Shown here: piece by piece, positions 12,652-24,600 of the stretch
How the letters are laid out: each line of letters opens with the position of its first letter
Numbering within the stretch: the first letter of the stretch is position 1
NCBI RefSeq assembly: GCF_040807025.1
Contig: NC_090944.1
Location: forward strand, 119,366,738 to 119,430,737
Length of the DNA stretch: 64,000 bases
Direction: 5' to 3'
Source of the DNA: Struthio camelus
Taxonomy: Eukaryota; Chordata; Aves; Struthioniformes; Struthionidae
The notes under the pieces: model-generated
Seen by the model: only the letters and a program-made list of their open reading frames with translations
The model's database searches: none
Told to the model about the DNA's origin: nothing
Position numbers and translations under genes: made by a program

Positions 12652-15000
12652 AGGTGTGTGTAGATGTGTGCATGAATTCAGTAACATTGAGCTTGATGAA
12701 CTCTCGAAAGGTCACTTTCCAGTACAATTCATTGTCTCTGACTGTTTATCAGCTCTTCATCCATTTTCCAGTTCTTGAACCAGGGCCCATATTCTTTAGT
12801 TTTACTTCTATGTTCTCATGTTACCCAGGAATTGCTGCATCAGTTGCTTGTAAATTGAGGCTGATTAGTGCTCTCAGATTTTCCTTGTCTAGAAAATCAG
12901 AAATAGGAATAAAATTACAAGTTGGTCTGGTACTGTCTATTTGAATAAGTGAAATACCGGAAAATACTGGAAAAGGTAAAGCAGGAAATTTGGCGCTGTA
13001 TTATGTTATTTCTTTTTGCATAATAACCTGGATATAATACAGATATTACCTGTGTTATCTTCATGGGTAAGGAAAAGAGCTATAAGAGGCTGTCCTTTCT
13101 TTGGGTTGACAGTCCTTCACTCCATTAGTTGCTGTCCATTTTCTAGCCCTTTCCCTCATCAGTTCTGAAGGTGCACAGAAGTCTCCACAGAGCTCTATGG
13201 ATGGAGAAAACGCTACCATAACTGTGGCCGCACATACCCAGATCACTGGATAGAAGCCCTTACCTGCATGCCATTTCTAGATGTACAATTGGACCCTGAG
13301 GTCTGGCTCAGAGACTAGATTGTTCTGCCCTGCTTTGTTGGCTTCCTCCTGCTCCATAGTAAATCACTGGGAATTCAGTGATGACCTTTGTGGAAGGCAG
13401 AGATAATGAAGTGCAAGAAGCTTGGTCAATAATCTGCTCACTGATCTACCAGCAGATGTTTTTTCTTTTTTGTGTGGTACTCATCTCTCTGTGCGCTAAA
13501 GAACAGTTTATTACGAAGCAACCTTATAGCTATGGTTGTACATGAACACAAAAGAATGCAAAACGGATGAATGCTTTTATGCCAACTTTGAGCCCTCAGA
13601 TTCAGTGGCAATCTGTTGCATCCTCCCTCTTCAGGCTCTTCCAATGGCCTCATTTAGGAGAGGCTTGGCATAATAAGAGCACCTTCAGAGGATCTGGGGT
13701 TCATTTGTGGCCACTGCTTGCCAGAGGTGGGGATTTAACAGGCCCAAGTTTCCACTGCAAAACTAACTCCCCGCTCAGAATATCAGTATTAGGTGTGGTA
13801 GGCAAGATCTCAGCAGACCTAAGGAGGATTATTCTGCAAGATTTAATGTGACTTGGACTTGAATTCCTTTACTGTAAGGCCCTGAATATTTTCAACTACA
13901 GTTAATGATATCATTGTAGTAAAAAACTGGAAGAGAAGGAGGAATAAAACACACATTCCTATACTTCCATAGGAAAGACATTCTTAGCCAAAGTTCCCAA
14001 ATGTAGTTGATTAGCATGAAATGGTTAAGGTTATTAACGTTTATATTTCTTTAGTAATGCCAGAAGAGGTGAGACCTGTGGCATTTAGAAAAACACATAA
14101 AAGATCTTATGAAAGCCTAATTTGGGGAAGCAATGAGGGAGGCAGGAGCTTAGCTTTTAATCCTGTAATGAGGGACGTGCCAATGGAAAAAAAAAAATCT
14201 TTTAGAAGGCTTTCCCAGGAAATATCTCACTTTATAAGATTAATTTCGTGTAATGTCCCCATCCTTTGGAGTTTGAAAGCTCTTTGAAACTGTGTTTATC
14301 CAGTGTATGAGTAGCTAAATAACAAAAAAAGGAGCAAGAAAAAAAGAAAAAAAAGGTACAAAATAGTTGGTTTGATGGAGGAAGTGCCTTTGAGAAAGAT
14401 AGCCATGGAGAAAAGGCATCCCAATGACAAGCCCCAAAATGGTACTCTTCAGTTTGGACCTCAGCTCCTACTTGAATGATAAGGTCTATGGGATAAACCC
14501 TTTCTTTTCCGTTCTGTGTTTACAAACTGCGTAGTGTAATGGGACTCAGATCAATTCCTGGCACCTATAAATCCTACCACAGTTCATATAACAAAAGCTA
14601 TTGTAAGAGACCGATACTTTCCCGTATGCTAACCCTCATCCAAGACAGTTACAGCCTTTCTCAGACCTGTCATAATACCCGCACAGCCCAAGAGGAGTAG
14701 AGCAAGCAGATGAAGTCAAGGTATGTCTCTGTGGCCTTGTGTGGTACCACGTGCAGACAGCCAAGCTCGAGTTCCAGAGGAACGGCAGTCTTAATAACCT
14801 GGACAACTTTCCCTGTTTCTCAAGAGAGCTAAATAATCAGGTGAAATATCACTGCCAAGAACTGCTTTGCACACACATACCATGTACTCTGAAGACCCAC
14901 ATCCTTATATATCTTCCATCCCAATCTCCTGATTTTGCCAGCCCTCAGGTGCCTGAATCGCTCTCTGCACTATACCTCACCCTTGGAGAACTAAGGACCC
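10899..15000. other. Non-coding sequence; no gene seen
   Basis: Apart from the TG microsatellite at 12571-12672 I see no repeat I can name and no supported exon. Open frames of up to 108 codons show no splice or initiation context. Confidence 0.55.
12571..12672. repeat. (TG)n microsatellite with long alternating purine-pyrimidine flank
   Basis: CACAGACACATGCGTGCATG and its continuation lead into about 14 uninterrupted TG units (12624-12650), followed by interrupted TG units to about 12672. Most of the 100 bp alternates purine and pyrimidine, a composition able to adopt Z-DNA. Open frames on either strand here are low-complexity artefacts (TH and CV repeats). Confidence 0.9.
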
Positions 15001-15025
15001 CTCAGGTAATGACAGGGAGCCCAGA

Positions 15026-15038
15026 ACCAGGGGGTGCT
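15026..15038 (+). promoter_or_regulatory. CTCF-like core motif
   Basis: ACCAGGGGGTGCT differs by one base from the CTCF core ACCAGGGGGCGCT. It lies at the edge of a locally GC-rich stretch (about 15000-15510). Binding is not shown. Confidence 0.3.
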
Positions 15039-15520
15039 CAGGCTCTGCAGAACTCCACCCCCTAATGGCACTATGCCGCTTCATGTGGGACCCAAGACTA
15101 GCGCATGGGGAGTCCCATCAGGACCATCCCCTTTGATGAGTCCCATCAGGCAGCTTTAGTCCTGAGAGCTTAAAGCTGGGCCCCTGCACTAGCAACAGCA
15201 CTTACAGCAAGTGGGGAGGTAGGTGCCGTCCTCCTGCGGAGCATGCAGATCTCCAGGATCTGGTATATGGTGCCTGGAGCAATCCAGACAAGGTTTGCAA
15301 GGAGATGGGGGGTGATGGCTCCAAAGACAGCATCCGGCTCTGCTTATGCAGAGCCTGGCTATTAGTGCATAGTTGCTAGGAGACCCCGGAGGCAGCGTGA
15401 GGCAGACAGCCAGCGTGGCAGCGTCTGTGCTGGCTCTGCCAACAAAGGCTTTGGCCCAGCCTTCTCCTCAAGGCGCCTTCCCCTCCCCTCTCCTCTCCCT
15501 TCCCCCACTCACAGACACTA
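15039..15520. other. Locally GC-rich block without a supported gene
   Basis: GC content rises clearly above the surroundings, ending in a CCTTCCCCTCCCCTCTCCTC pyrimidine tract near 15480-15505. GTTGCTAGGAGAC at 15372-15384 is a one-sided match to an X-box. CpG is not enriched as it is in the promoter at 33.5 kb. It could be a distal regulatory element. Confidence 0.3.
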
Positions 15521-18500
15521 TTGGTTCATATCTTCACTTCTTACTCTAGCCTGAAACCCATGGGCAATAAGGATAGAATTTGAGATCAGCTCAATACTGT
15601 GCATTAAGCAGAGGCTTCCTATTGGTCTGTAAGGAAACATTTGCTGAATGGAGACTGTTCATGCAGAACACTGGTATTGTAGAGAGGGGAGAAATATCTA
15701 TTGATTGAGATAAATGGCCTTGACAGATTCTGTTTCTCCCTCCTCAGCAGTCAGGGATGGAATCTAGGATAATACATATGTTCCCTGATCTTACATATGT
15801 TGAGTTGTTTGACCTCACTGTTTTCAGTTCTTAATTCTGGTTAGTTGCACTACTATTTTGTAAAGAAGTCAGTGAGGCTACCTTCCTGCACTCAGGTCAG
15901 AAACTCCATCACCATCTAGTTTCTTTGACATTTCTCAAGTGGCATACAGGTGCTTGCAGCCTGGGAAAAACAACCTCTGTAGACTATTCCTTTTATGATT
16001 CTAGTTCACATCAAGATCAGAGTACAAGAGACACCTGGCTACTGTTTCAGCTCCAAGCTGAAATTAGTTAAAAAGGAAGAATCTGACCTCCAGTATGAAG
16101 TTACTATAGCCAGGCCCAGTTTCCAAGACATTATCACAGACAGATTTAACTGGCATGAAACATGATTCCCCTCATGTTTGCACTGTCCTTCTGGAGGCTA
16201 CTCATCCTGACACTAGACAACTGCAGGCAGTACTTCCTTCAGAACCCTTATTTAGTCCTGAGAAATAAGTTTATCTGAAAAAGAAGCAACAATAATGTTA
16301 TGTTCATGAGAAAAAGGGAACAGATGAATTTTATTAACAGCTCACCTGCAGAAAAAAGGATTTTACTGGTAGATTTTCTCAGCACAGACAGGGCCACAAG
16401 TTCAAATTTTCATGTCCTCTTCTTCCCACAAAGACATCCTGAAGAGAAATAACCATACCCTTTCAATGCTAGGAGGGTTTGGGTTTTTAACTTACTGCCA
16501 GCATCTGAACCTGAAGAAAGTGGCCCTTAACATGTCACTGGTGCCACCTGATTACAGGTTCTCTCAAAGACAGAATTGTTTGGCCCCTTGCAGAATCAGA
16601 ACGGTAGCATTTGTGTATGGGTGCACTGCATAAACCAGCACTGCGTTCAAATTCAACAACAAAGCCAAGGGGGAAAACTGTGCAGTGTATCTGTTCCAGG
16701 AATTAAAAAAACAATAACTTTCTGAGCTTGGTATCTCATGGAAGGATTTAGTCATAGTTTCCTGAAGAAAAGGCAGAATGGTAGTGAGGTGGGACATGGG
16801 GTTCCCAGTTGTTTGTTGGTAAGCCAATTGTCTCTGAAAGCATTGTAGGTTGCGTTCAGAGAAAGATTTAGTGGGGGCTCTGGAGAAGAAGGAGGTGGGG
16901 CTCATTAGGGAAGGATAATTAAGTTTTGGAACTTTATGATTCTGTGTCTATTTACTGTAAAGTGGGTTGAAGAAGAGATAAGATGGGTTCATAAAATTTT
17001 ATTTTCTTGGATTAAACGCACTCGGCTCTGACCTTAAACTAATTTAAACTGGTTGGTCAATACTGAGATTCAGTTTCCCTACTGTTGTGCACTCTTAACT
17101 TTTTTAATATCAATGTTAAAATTTTCTTGATAATGAGAGAGAAGAGCAATTTGAGCAGATGCAAACCCACTAAATATCTATAGAAAAAAAGTCACAAGCT
17201 TCATAGAAAAGCTTTCAGACAGAAGGAAACTAACTCTAATCAATAAGTGACAGCTTCACTACTCTCAAATGGCTGCAAAGGCTGCCTCTTTCATTTGCGC
17301 CATTGCAAAATGTGCTTGCTTGAGTCACCCCTTGTAGAACAGACCAGTCCAGAACTACCTTTTATCTCTCCTTAATTATAATTATAGCGTATGCTCTGCC
17401 CTGGTGATGCCCATGCTAGCATTTTCCTTATGGAGTGGTTATTTTAAATATTTGTAATTTGGCCATTACAAATTGCCACTCTTTGGAGTGTGTGCTCCTA
17501 AGCCTCAGCCTGCAAGAAAAGCAATGTACGGCCTGCCCTAAATGAGGAGAATCAGATGTACTGACCCAAGTAAAGTTTTGTCCTACCATTTTCTTACTTC
17601 AAGAAGACTAATGTGAAAATAAAGACCGTATTAAATATTCTTATGCAAGAAAGGATTTTAAAGTGAAAGAGGATGTTAGGATTGATGAGCTCAACCCTAT
17701 CTCTACCTCTGGCTTCTATTTTTCCACTCATGTGTTTCTTTTATTAGGCTAGACAGGCACTTTCTCGTTTCTGCATGCCTGGGTAATGCAATCCCCGGGG
17801 GTGTTACACTGTCAGGGTATATCACCCCCAAGTATCCACTGGAGTGTAGCTGTTGAGGCAGGACTTCTGACAGAGACTGTAACCATAGCACAGAGAGAAG
17901 CCTAAGCCATTAGCGATCACTATCAGCTAAAGCAGAAATAGCTAGAGGAGAGGAAGGAGGGGGAAAACTATAAGGCAGTCACTGGAATAGCGTTATGCGG
18001 GAAGCTGTATCAGTGGTGAAAGCCTGAAATAAAATGGAAAGACAAATCCCAGAGGGACAGAAGAGAGCTGCAAAGGTTTCTGGGAGTTTACAGTAGACTA
18101 TAAAACTCTAGCTGACCTCAGACTCAAGGGAACTAAGAAAAGATTGGTGAGAAGGGAATGTCTTAGAATTAGCCGTTAGGACATGAAAACTCAAACCTGA
18201 AGCAACAAAGGACTGAAAAATCTGGAAGGAGCTCAGTGTAGAACAGTCTGTATTTCTGAGTTATTTCCTTATAATATATGCTGCAGTTATTTCCATTTCC
18301 AGGAGATGTAACAAGCTACTTAGTCTGATACCCAGGTTTCTCTAATCTCCTAAATCAGTATTATCAGTGTGATTTGGAGATAGTTTTTTACATATACAGA
18401 TCCACTATACATTATATATAGTATAATACGAGATGCAAAGGCCCCTCCTCTATAAGGAAGAGTGTATCTTGTAACTGCACAACCTGTCTCATTGTTTAGG

Positions 18501-19169
18501 CTGTGCCTGTGTACACTAATGTTTCTAAATTGTTAATCATTCATATATCTTTCTGTTGGACACACAGGTTGCCAAATTTGGGCTCCACTTCAATATTTCA
18601 ATCCCACGATTTTTGCAGGTAGGGAGGAAAACTTGTATGTTTGTCAAACAAACCCAGGGCGTGGGTTACGATTTCCTGGATCTTCTTGCCGCAGAAAATA
18701 GGGAGGCATATGTACACTTCCTTTTTTGTAAGGCTTTGTCTAGATGGAGACAAGAGGTACACTGTAGAATAGGAATGGTCTAGCTGTCTTGTAAATGGCA
18801 GAAGAACTAGGAATCAGAAGGAAGTGGGCTGTATCCAGGAGATAAGACTGTGCACGCTCAGAAGAAATGCTTAAAGGAAACAAAGTACCTTGTAAATGTA
18901 CAGATTATAAATGCCAAATACAGTTATAAGTGCCAAAAGGTAAAGCAGAGAGAAAGGAGTATTGGCTGTAGACTTTCCCTAACGGAAAATGAAGATCAGA
19001 GAGGGAAATGCAAGGTTCAGAGGGCGCTGCATGACCTCTCATCAACAAGCTCTTTACTGGAGCACAGCAGTGAGATGGGTAAAGGACGAAGTCTTGACCA
19101 ACTGCATTTATTTGTATGGATAAGTGACTATAAGGGACACAGAAGAAACAGAGAAGAATTGGGAGAGAA

Positions 19170-19233
19170 AACCCCTGTTTCTATATCCAGCTCCGGCACT
19201 GGGTTGGATAACCTTCAGAACCCACTTTCCCAG
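19170..19233 (+). repeat. Probable MIR-like SINE fragment (core region)
   Basis: ACCCCTGTTTCTATATCCAG, then CTCCGGCACTGGGTTGG and ACCTTCAGAACCCACTT, follows the order of blocks in MIR-type SINE cores (CCAGCTCTGCCACT, GTGACCTTGGGCAAGTCACTT). Divergence is high and the call is by eye only. Confidence 0.35.
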
Positions 19234-21430
19234 AGCAAGTGAGAGAGAATCATTCTCTCATATTTTGTACTGTAATTGTGAATGAAGTACATTTGGTGCA
19301 CAGAATGTACAGATGTTATATTAAGGATGACCTACTGCAGGAACAGAGGTACTGAAATAAATGTCACATGTATTTGTCTTGTTTCAGTAACATATTTTAA
19401 AGAACTTCTAGAACTATTTAAGGTCTTTCAATTTTTCAAGTTGCTCCTCTCGAAATTCCAGGTTGTCATAGTATCATATGTCCAAATATATAGGTCTTGG
19501 GTGAAGGAAAATGGTAACTAAGAAACAGAAATCTGAAATTCCATTTTGGACTAAGAATAAACATTTCTCTGGCAGACAGATGGAACACAGCTCAGATGTT
19601 CAAAATATGTAAAAAGATGTTTGAGGAAAAATAAATCAGTGAGAAAGTGAAAATGAAGCAGTTAGGCGGTAGGATTTTCTCACTGAAAACAACACTACTT
19701 ATGAAAGAATGGTAACACACAGAAATATAACTAGATAGTCCATGATCATGGAGCAGCAAGCATTACAGGCATAGTTTATTAAGCAAGATAAAATATACGT
19801 TGTTACTATGGGTGGCAGCATAAGTGAAGTATGCTTCAGAAGATCTGTTTACGTATTTTTTTGAATAGTTAGCAAGGGAATTTCTTTTTCTTTCTTAAGC
19901 GTTTGTTCCAATCACATTAATTTAGTGGTTGCTTCAGGTTATTTATTAATAGGTCTTTCTGTCAAGAGATTTTTCTTATAGCTTTGGCTCTTGGATCTGT
20001 GATTATTTTGTTTACTGTCTAAACTAAAGCATAATTTTAAAATTCTGAGAGTATTTGTCCTCATTTCTCTTCTTAGATACATCAGAGCTTTCTGATGCTA
20101 AATAACGTACAGCTGACATCTTAAACGTTTTAAAATTTCTGTGAATAGCAGCATTCAAGTTTAAGTCTGCCTCCTACTTTCCAGAAGTTAATGCTTCCTA
20201 GATTGCAGTAGCAACAGGGAACTGAGTTCATTTCTTTGCTTCCACTTTACAGTGATGGCAGCAAAGACAGTTAGTACATTATTACTAAGGTTCTTTAGAA
20301 CTGACACTTCCATGGCATTTTCAGCAGAACGGCCCTAGTTCTGGATTGTCTTCCTTAGACCACTTGACTATATTATCTTAGGGACTTGCTACAAAGTAAA
20401 ACAGTGTATCCAGGACTTTCCCTTAGGACTGAAGAGGAGTTGGATTTCTACCGCAACGTGCTTCAAGGCAAGTCTATCTTGAGCGTATTAAATCATTTTC
20501 ATTATCACAGCCATGTCATACCCACTACAGCTTTTAGTATTTCCATTTTCCCACTGGCGGCTTAAAAAGAAATACAAATAAGCAGTAGCCATGGCGTTTA
20601 GAAAAAGGCAAGAGTAGCTAAAAAATTCTCTGCTTTCCTGTGTGGAAAGCATTCCTTATGTACATCGTGCGCGCTTTATGAACGCTAGCTAAGGAGCTAC
20701 AAAAGCAACCAGGGAGTGAAAAGTGCTACTGGGAAGTAAACAGCTGTTGTTCAGCAGAGGAGCCAGATAGGTAGCTGATTTTGCTACAGGGCTTTATGTT
20801 TGCCTGTTCTCATTAAACTGTTGCTATCGGGGTGAAGGGAATGACATGTGCGTGAGTCATTAGGGGAACTGGTTGGGGTTGAGGGGAAGAAAAGTGTATC
20901 ATCGTAGAAATGGAAGGTAATATTTTGCCCTGCTGATGGACGTGAAAGGGGTTTTATAGGTGTGTGACAGCAGAATTATTCCCCTTTTCTTTAACCCAAC
21001 GCTATTTTGAAATTGCAATACTGAAGTGATTGATCAGCCTTTGCATCAGACACTATAATAGTTCCCAGTGACCACTTTTAAGGTCAGAAGCACTGCCACC
21101 TACCCTGCATGTTCATGCAGAACACTTCACTGATTTACTTCAGTATAAGGGTGTAAGATGCAAAATGAGCACCGCAGGCCTTAATCATCACGACCTGCTC
21201 TGCTTTCCTGGCTGAAAACCTGCAAGCATTTCTCACAAGTGGACCTGCGGTCTCAATATTTTCGGAACAATTTAGTCAGCTCAGTCAGAAAATCTGTGCG
21301 TTTTAAGGGCATCCTGTCTAAGCCAAAAAACTCAGGTGTTGGCGACTGTTCCTCCACTTTCTTGTACAGATACATCCTCAAGTCCAACAGTGGCAAACGT
21401 GTAAATGGAATGGAATGGCTGGAACGACTA

Positions 21431-21492
21431 GGAGCAAACCATTTAACTTGTCTGTGCCTTAGTTTCCACCTGTGTCTGGCAAATACTTCCCA
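21431..21492 (+). repeat. MIR-like SINE fragment
   Basis: CCATTTAACTTGTCTGTGCC followed by TTAGTTTCCACCTGTG matches the 3' half of the ancient MIR family, whose consensus has CACTTAACCTCTCTG then GCCTCAGTTTCC. It is degenerate, as expected for an old amniote SINE. A related LINE tail is also possible. Confidence 0.6.
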
Positions 21493-23198
21493 GTTGTGAT
21501 AAAGTAGCTTCTGACTGGAAGTTGAAAGGCATCAAATATTCTTATTGATGTGGCGCTACCAGGCAAGAAAGCTTTGGGAGGGCATTTACCAATGACAGCA
21601 GGGCAGGCTTATCGTAGCCCAGCAAACTTGAAAAAATAAAGAGTCTAGGGTTATCAATAAATGCATTTTCAGCTTGAGATATATTAATTCAACACCAGGT
21701 TAATGTCATGATGTTGCCAAAAGAACGGATGTAGAAAATGAGTCCTTCATCAGCAGTAGTGAACTTCACAGTTCTTCCAAATATTTTAAATGGTGGTATA
21801 TAAGAATTCAGTGTGTTTAATGGACTTTGCTTCAGACAAAAGTCTTTTTACAAATGTGCATATCCGTGAAATAAGAGAAAGCGCAATCTTGTAAATCACT
21901 CTATGCCTACAACTCAGTTTAAAATGATAGAAATAGTTTCTTGCTTCTCACAGGCACATTACTGACTGCTAGATTATACTGCCTGCATAATGAATTCAAG
22001 TAATCAGCATTATGGTATTCAGGCTACGGCTTAACTGTGATAAACAGTGCCTAATCCTATTCATCTTGGTATATCACTCATTCTTTTGAGTACACATTAC
22101 TATTTAGTCATCACTTTGTTTGGAAAGTGTCAGCAAACTTAGATAACTACACAGGTTTTCTCTCTCTGCACTATATAGTGAGTTGTTAATTCATTTTAAC
22201 TTGATCTGCAAAATTTTTTGTCTGTCTATTTCCTGACTGCTGACACAGGCATTTCTGATAAGAGATGTTACTGTTACAGACCTTCCCTTACCTAGATACA
22301 TACAACACAATGCACGTATATTTTTCTATCTGGTACTAAGATTTCCCCCACCAACCGAATTAAGCTGCTCACGGTACTTGACTTGTACAGTTCTTGGGTG
22401 TATGCCACGGGAAGTTTATGAAGCTAGCTGTATCTAAAACAAGGGGAAAAAAACCACCACAAAACATCAGCAATAGATGTTGTACACTACAAGACTTGTA
22501 GGAAGTCTCAGATGTTCCTAGTTGTCATCTGCAAGAGCACCAAAATGCTGCCGTCTACATAGATGACTCTAACAGTGGAATTGTCATTTTGACCTCTCCT
22601 TATGTGCTCCAAACATATCTTCTGAGCCTTTGCCCCTGAACACCTTCTCAAGCTCAAGAACTCCTTCAAGATAGGACCTCTTCTGCTGAGACCCTCTTCA
22701 GCAGCTAGCCCTTTTGTTTATGCTGCTCACCAAGAACTAATTTCCAGTGATGCCATTGCCTGAAACTCCAAACAACTTCAGGTAAACTTCTACCTGTTCA
22801 GCTTTTTACAAAAAATCCAATTCCTGCTCTATTTAACACCCTATGTCTCAGCTGGAATTTGCATTGCTTTTTTTCTATTAATGCTTCCTAGGATTATATC
22901 CATTTATCTCTGCTCCCACTCTTTGCAGAACAACTTCATAGCTACAGATTAGTAACTGCTTGTTTGCTTGGGATACCACAGTATCTGACACGTTTTTAAT
23001 TGAAGAATATCATGGATGAAAGATCAGGCTTTTATAATATTTCTGAAGCCGTAACGCTACTTCTTTAAGTAGAAAAAAACAAAGCCAATCACCAAGAAAA
23101 AAAGACTTAGTGTTTTTTATCTTATCTACAACTTCTCTAACTCTGTCCTATTAATAATGCATTTCCTTGTTTAGTAGTGTTCTTCTAGTCGCACAACC

Positions 23199-23243
23199 AA
23201 TTCCTGTTCTCACTGAAGTCGATGGCAGAATTCCAGTGGAACA
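23199..23243. repeat. Fragment of an ancient repeat (CACTGAAGTCAATGG type)
   Basis: CTCACTGAAGTCGATGGCAG followed by AATTCCAGTGGAAC resembles the widespread amniote repeat segment with ATTGAAGTCAATGG.AAA.TCCCATTGA. Only about 45 bases are recognisable. Confidence 0.4.
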
Positions 23244-24560
23244 TAAGCTAGTGCCTTCTAGGATGCGACTTGCGTCTGTCCTTTGTTTATTTTGTTATCT
23301 CCCTGCCAAATACAAGCGAATGCCAAGTTAGCTTTCAGCTAAAGGAGAAACTTAGGCCTTCTGGGTACATCTAATTCAACCTGGTTTTCGTGTATTATGC
23401 ACATCAGAAAATAATTGGTCTTACATAGGCCTAAAGGGCATCCATCTCCTCTTTCTGGAATATCAGCCTCGACACCAGTGCACGGTTATGATGAGGAAAA
23501 TTCACTTCTTGACACTAATTAGATGTGTGTGGATCAAAAACATGGTTTAAAGTCTTTAAAGTTGCAAAATGAATTTGTCACTCTCTAGCTGGTTGTGCAT
23601 TTCAGTAGGTTCTTAGTGTGAAAAAGTTATTCGGAAACTGGGATACAGTCCACATTCAAGAACAAGTCATCTCAGCAAATGAAGGAGAAAATGTTACAAG
23701 ACATCCCTATTCCTAAAATAGAGAAATTATGAACTTTAGTTAAAAACAAAAAGCTATTTGCTCTGCACAGCCAGAAAAGCCCACGGTGTTTTTTCAGAGA
23801 GTAGATGTCTTCTTTGACGGTACTGGCCAAACTTCTCATATTCCTCCATTAATGCTGTTTATAGTTCTTAGTGCTGTTTGTCTTCTGATCCAAAGGTGGT
23901 TACATTTCATGTCAGATTTATAAAGTAAATCATAGAAGAAGATTTTTATACACGTTTATATTTGTATTTATGTATATAAACTACTATAGCAAGATTTGCT
24001 AATTGTGGAAGCCAACTGACATGCTTACAATTACAGACACCATTCCTCTTAAGAGTTAAGTGTGAATAGAATTCTGACTAGTGAAACTTTTTAATTCATT
24101 TCTACAGCTCCTGTGATAGAATGTTTTAGCCAAAAATGAGCTTGTTCCTCCTTTGATTTTCCACTGCAGTATTTCTCATTCAGTTACGTTCATAACAGTA
24201 TTAATATTGAATGAACTGGAGGAAGAGTAGTTATTTTTAAGTCCGTACAATATATTCTGGTTTTGATGCAGAATTAGTACCTTCCGACTCTGAGGATTAG
24301 ATAAATAATGTTTAGCCAGGCCTTTGAAGAATGAGCAATGCTACAGAAATTCCAATTTATGGCACTGCTATTGTATAGAACAGTTTGTATAGATTCTAGT
24401 ACACAACATTTTTTCCGCCATCTTCCTTCATTATAAGTCAATATTCCCTTCAAACTATAGTACTTTTCAGCTGGTAGTAGTAGATAGCTATGCGTTACTC
24501 AGTAAGCTTTCTTGACTAATCCACTTCATTCTGTCTAGTAAGAGGATTCCACCAGCAAAC

Positions 24561-24600
24561 ATGTTTTCTAAGAATAGAAAACAGTTTTCTAAGAATAATG
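24561..24600. repeat. Tandem duplication, about 20-bp unit
   Basis: GTTTTCTAAGAATAGAAAAC is followed by AGTTTTCTAAGAATAATG, two adjacent near-copies. Confidence 0.75.

Noticed and set aside
12458-12727. Minus-strand frame with a THTHTH run
   Set aside because: It is the translated TG microsatellite.
16934-16951. TTATGATTCTGTGTC, resembling the CR1 3' terminal repeat
   Set aside because: The preceding 200 bases show no CR1 similarity, so the short match is probably coincidence.
17035-17095. GATTCAGTTTCCCTACTG as a MIR-like piece
   Set aside because: Only about 15 bases match and the flanks do not follow the family order.
18850-19242. 130-codon plus-strand open frame
   Set aside because: It overlaps a MIR-like fragment and has no coding motif or splice context.
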